From Phoronis ovalis (lineage: Eukaryota > Phoronida > Phoronidae): a DNA stretch of 10,093 nucleotides. Positions 7,818 through 10,093 of the stretch are shown in pieces. The stretch covers positions 1 to 10,093 of the forward strand of contig JAOXYB010068011.1 in assembly GCA_028565635.1 (NCBI GenBank), written 5' to 3'. Position 1 is the first letter of the stretch. Each line of letters starts with the position of its first letter. A program made the translations under genes and the position numbers. The notes beneath the pieces are model-generated. The model was not told the origin of the DNA and made no database searches. It was given only the letters and a program-made list of their open reading frames with translations.

Positions 7818-9032
7818 AAGCATGGTATCTGAGACTGTAGTATTGACAGGGTGCATGATAATTTTTCATTCTGAGATTTCGGAGTTTCTTACTTTTATTG
7901 CGTAAATGCATATGTTAAAAACTTCTCGTGCAAACTATTTGTTGTCGTATTTATTTCACTCTTGTTCAATGGAAGGAATATAACGACAATTGACTATAGT
8001 TATGCACAGACGTTGGTTGAGAAGGCATGGAACACTAACGGATGGATTATCCAGACCGATGTGCACTATGAGCAATGTTCTTCAGAGGCTAACGAACATC
8101 AAAAGACAAGTTATATACTTGTAATCAGTACTAGTATGCACAAAGAACCATTCAATAGATATTCATTAGATTGTTCTACTTTATAATGATATTACAAATG
8201 TAACACCCTTTTTCTGATGTTTTTCACAAAAGCTTCATGATATTAGTGACTGAAACAGATTAAACCTTGATCAGTATTTGCTCAAGAATAAACATAACAT
8301 TCAAAGGGCATTTTCACAATATGGTTTATGGGTGAACAAGTTATGGGTTGTAGAAATCAAGTTTGCCCCAGATTCATATATGTTGTTTTTGTTTCTTTTT
8401 AAGTAAATGAAACGTAAATGTGAGCAAATGAAACCACCATACTAATACAGTTAGTGAAATGGAACAAAAGAGCACTGGAGAAATTCTCTAAATATGAGCG
8501 AACTTGAAATTGCTTTAAATTATAAGATATACTGCTATTGATAAACCCGCAAGTACATTCTAGTTATCCTAAGCTTAAACGCGTCTGTAAATAATTTGAA
8601 TAATAATATATAAGTAAGATGAGGAAGTTATGAATAACCCTACTGAATAGGTAGTCTCGAGGCTATAGAAGTTTGACCAGGTCAACCATACCGAGAGGAA
8701 AAACTTGGTTGTTTTTTACACCATACTGATCGAGTCAGTGATCGGCGAGTAGAATATAAATACATAACAAAAACTAAAAAAGACAGGAATAAAAATTATT
8801 GTACCTATATGTACACACCCCTCTTAATATAAATTAAAATCAAATTATACATCAGCAATTTATGTACATACAAAATCTTTCAACACAATATTTTCTACTA
8901 TTATACAGATGCAAACTGGCGTTCAATCACACCTACAACAAGAAATTTAATCTATTTTTTAAGCATGGAGCTGGTAAAACCTTGTAGAAGAACAAGTATA
9001 CCGAACAAAGCATGTTCCAATTCCTTACACAA

Positions 9033-9043
9033 CGCGCATGCGT
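9033..9043. promoter_or_regulatory. NRF-1-like CGCGCATGCGT site
   Basis: GCGCATGCGT is one base from the palindromic NRF-1 consensus (TGCGCATGCGCA), a common core-promoter site in animals. It sits in a small patch with more CpG than the surroundings and 62 bp from a CACGTG palindrome. There is no TATA box or mapped transcript to support a promoter here. Confidence 0.2.
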
Positions 9044-9104
9044 ACAAGGATGTGTAATCCTACATAATGCACTAACAATCCTCCATATTCATCTCCCCAT
9101 CATC

Positions 9105-9120
9105 ACGTACACGTGTACGT
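9105..9120. promoter_or_regulatory. 16-bp perfect palindrome with E-box core
   Basis: ACGTACACGTGTACGT is its own reverse complement and centres on CACGTG, the class of E-box bound by bHLH-zip factors. A perfect 16-bp palindrome is uncommon by chance in 10 kb. The regulatory role is inference. Confidence 0.3.
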
Positions 9121-9608
9121 TATAATAAACATGTGAAACGTGATTGCTATAATTTGTGATTTCATTATAGCAGCGCAGAACGTTAAGTGCAAGTCATGGA
9201 CACTAACTGGTGATTTCATGCGCAAACTGTTCAAACATAAGTAACATATAGATCGTCTAAGGATTCTATCTTGCATGGGTTTTACCCCGAGTTTTACCCG
9301 AAGATTTTACCTCATTCATCTTATACTATCGCTTATATTATGCATCACACTGAACTGGAAAAATGCCATTAACAAATTAAATTTATCGCAAAATATATAC
9401 CTCATAATTCATATTGAAGTTATGCTTGTTTTCATGCATAGTTTTTAGGGGAGGGGAGTTGGAACAGCCATTAAGAATGTTTAGCTAGCTTCGAATTCCA
9501 AACAGACATTAAAAATGTCGTAATTGCGAAACATTGGTCCTAGTAGCTAGTTCAAATCATTTTAGTTTCTCTTGGGTTCATAAAGTTTCTGTTTTTAATT
9601 GAACTTAC

Positions 9609-9670
9609 CGTAGTTTAGTTATAAGGTTCACACATATCTCAGACACCACCTTAACCTGACTCTTCTTAAC
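9609..9670 (-). other. Possible upstream minus-strand exon with strong donor
   Basis: On the minus strand CTACG|GTAAGTTC is one of the best donor sites in the window (GT at 9608-9607). Upstream of it, AACCAG could serve as an acceptor ending at 9671. The 62 nt between them are open in one frame, VKKSQVKVVSEICVNLITKL plus two bases. The exon cannot extend the DED reading frame, because exon 1 has an in-frame stop before its ATG. It could be a 5' UTR exon of the DED gene, a coding exon of a neighbouring gene, or chance. No ATG starts this frame, and the acceptor pyrimidine tract is mediocre. Confidence 0.25.
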
Positions 9671-9680
9671 CTGGTTAAGG
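9649..9680. repeat. CCTTAACC/GGTTAAGG inverted repeat
   Basis: CCTTAACC (9649-9656) and GGTTAAGG (9673-9680) are inverted, and a direct CTTAACC copy (9665-9671) lies between them. It overlaps the possible exon at 9609-9670, so part of the open frame there may simply reflect this repeat. Confidence 0.6.
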
Positions 9681-9698
9681 CACACAATATGATACACT

Positions 9699-9856
9699 AT
9701 CTATTCATGAACGTTATTGTAATATTTGATTTGTTAAGATAAGCTTGGTTTTACCTATACAAATACTTTCTTTCATAGGACACATTCTTCCCATTTTTTA
9801 GTTCAATAAACACTTCGTGCTGTTGAAAATACTTAGTAAAATAAAATATGTTGTTA
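9699..9856. repeat. Right-end tandem duplication, copy A
   Basis: Directly repeated at 9886-10026. Matching blocks are ATCTA..CATG..CG..GTTATTG, AATATTTGATTTG, CAATAAACACT..GTG.TGTTGAAAATA and AGTAAAATAAA. The middle parts have diverged or been replaced. Confidence 0.75.
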
Positions 9857-9885
9857 AAAACTTGACCCCTGTTAACGTGCTTAAT

Positions 9886-10026
9886 ATCTACATGTACGAA
9901 TGTTATTGCAATATTTGATTTGCTTTTATTTTTGAATTACTTTGTAATGCATATTATTTCCAGTGTTTATTACAATAAACACTGTGGTGTTGAAAATATT
10001 CAGTAAAATAAAGTAGGTTTTTGTTA
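9886..10026. repeat. Right-end tandem duplication, copy B
   Basis: Second copy, offset about 187 bp at the left and about 170 bp in the right-hand block. Unlike copy A it includes a perfect hairpin at 9961-9984. Both copies lie in a part of the window dense in AATAAA-type hexamers. Confidence 0.75.
9961..9984. repeat. Perfect 11-bp hairpin with AATAAA on both strands
   Basis: CAGTGTTTATT (9961-9971) and AATAAACACTG (9974-9984) are perfect inverted arms around a 2-nt loop. Each arm contains AATAAA on one of the strands. It could mark 3' ends of transcripts arriving from either side, but no gene end is seen next to it. Confidence 0.6.
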
Positions 10027-10093
10027 TAAGTATATTATATAATGCCATGCTAACTGTATAAATATAAATTATATAAATTATTTAAAACTCAAT

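Larger units (their letters stand above)
6745..10093. other. Upstream region: 5' intron and promoter side, no supported gene
   Basis: More than 3 kb with no open frame over 75 codons. It should contain the intron leading to the exon 1 acceptor and perhaps the first exon and promoter of the minus-strand gene. Recognisable pieces are a short AAAC/AATC run (7121-7143), a degenerate tandem repeat (7552-7817), a palindrome with a CACGTG core (9105-9120), a donor-like site with a short open exon (9609-9670) and a right-end duplication (9699-10026). The stretches 6760-7550 and 7820-9030 show nothing I can identify. Confidence 0.6.

Noticed and set aside
7592-7819. Plus-strand open frame of 75 codons
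   Set aside because: It lies entirely within the degenerate tandem repeat, so its Gly-Pro and His-Trp patches come from the repeat.
7962-8186. Plus-strand open frame of 74 codons starting MFNGRNITT
   Set aside because: Mixed composition that could pass for protein, but no recognised domain, no donor or acceptor framing it and no related sequence nearby.
1-10093. CRISPR arrays, tRNA or rRNA genes, bacterial operons, viral genes
   Set aside because: No regularly spaced identical repeats, no tRNA-like arm pattern or rRNA-like conserved block, no ribosome-binding-site-led gene runs and no viral protein similarity were seen.

Overview
The window looks like a gene-poor, AT-rich stretch of an animal nuclear genome, most likely an invertebrate. 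I lean towards a marine mollusc such as a bivalve, but that is an inference from general character, not a recognised sequence. The evidence is the absence of any long open frame, clear spliceosomal splice sites, kilobase-scale introns, an (AC)n/(AT)n microsatellite, and many short degenerate repeats and MITE-like palindromes. I see no rRNA, tRNA, CRISPR array or prokaryotic gene structure.

One protein-coding gene can be supported. It lies on the minus strand, running right to left, and is represented by three exons. Exon 1 (6744..6578) has a strong acceptor, a 60-nt 5' UTR, an in-frame upstream stop and the start codon at 6684. Exon 2 (4601..4417) joins it in exact phase. Exon 3 (986..888) joins exon 2 in exact phase and runs into a strong donor, so the gene continues left beyond or deeper into the sequence at 1-887. 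The joined coding sequence of 391 nt gives 130 residues plus one base. Residues of about 9-93 read as a death effector domain (DED), the six-helix adaptor fold of FADD, caspase-8/10 and DEDD. They are followed by an acidic, proline-rich linker. The C-terminal domain is not visible, so the protein cannot be named more closely.

Layout from left to right: 1-887 has no recognised exon and holds a GC-rich transposon-end-like remnant (398-447). 888-1806 holds exon 3 and a tandem duplication that copies the 5' part of exon 3 with its acceptor. 1807-4416 is the rest of intron 2, with a possible small plus-strand exon at 2304-2345. 4417-4601 is exon 2. 4602-6577 is intron 1, with a palindromic repeat cluster (4861-5087), an inverted copy of the exon 2 splice junction (4889-4927) and a dinucleotide microsatellite (6167-6229). 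6578-6744 is the start exon. 6745-10093 is upstream sequence with a degenerate 37-bp tandem repeat (7552-7817), a possible upstream minus-strand exon (9609-9670) and a diverged tandem duplication at the right end (9699-10026).

The most interesting points are structural. The duplicated exon 3 has lost its donor but keeps its frame and runs into a stop codon followed closely by AATAAA, so it could be an alternative last exon giving a 121-residue, DED-only protein. The exon 2 acceptor has an inverted near-copy 270 nt upstream that could pair with it in the pre-mRNA. The DED itself departs from the family at two usual interaction positions.
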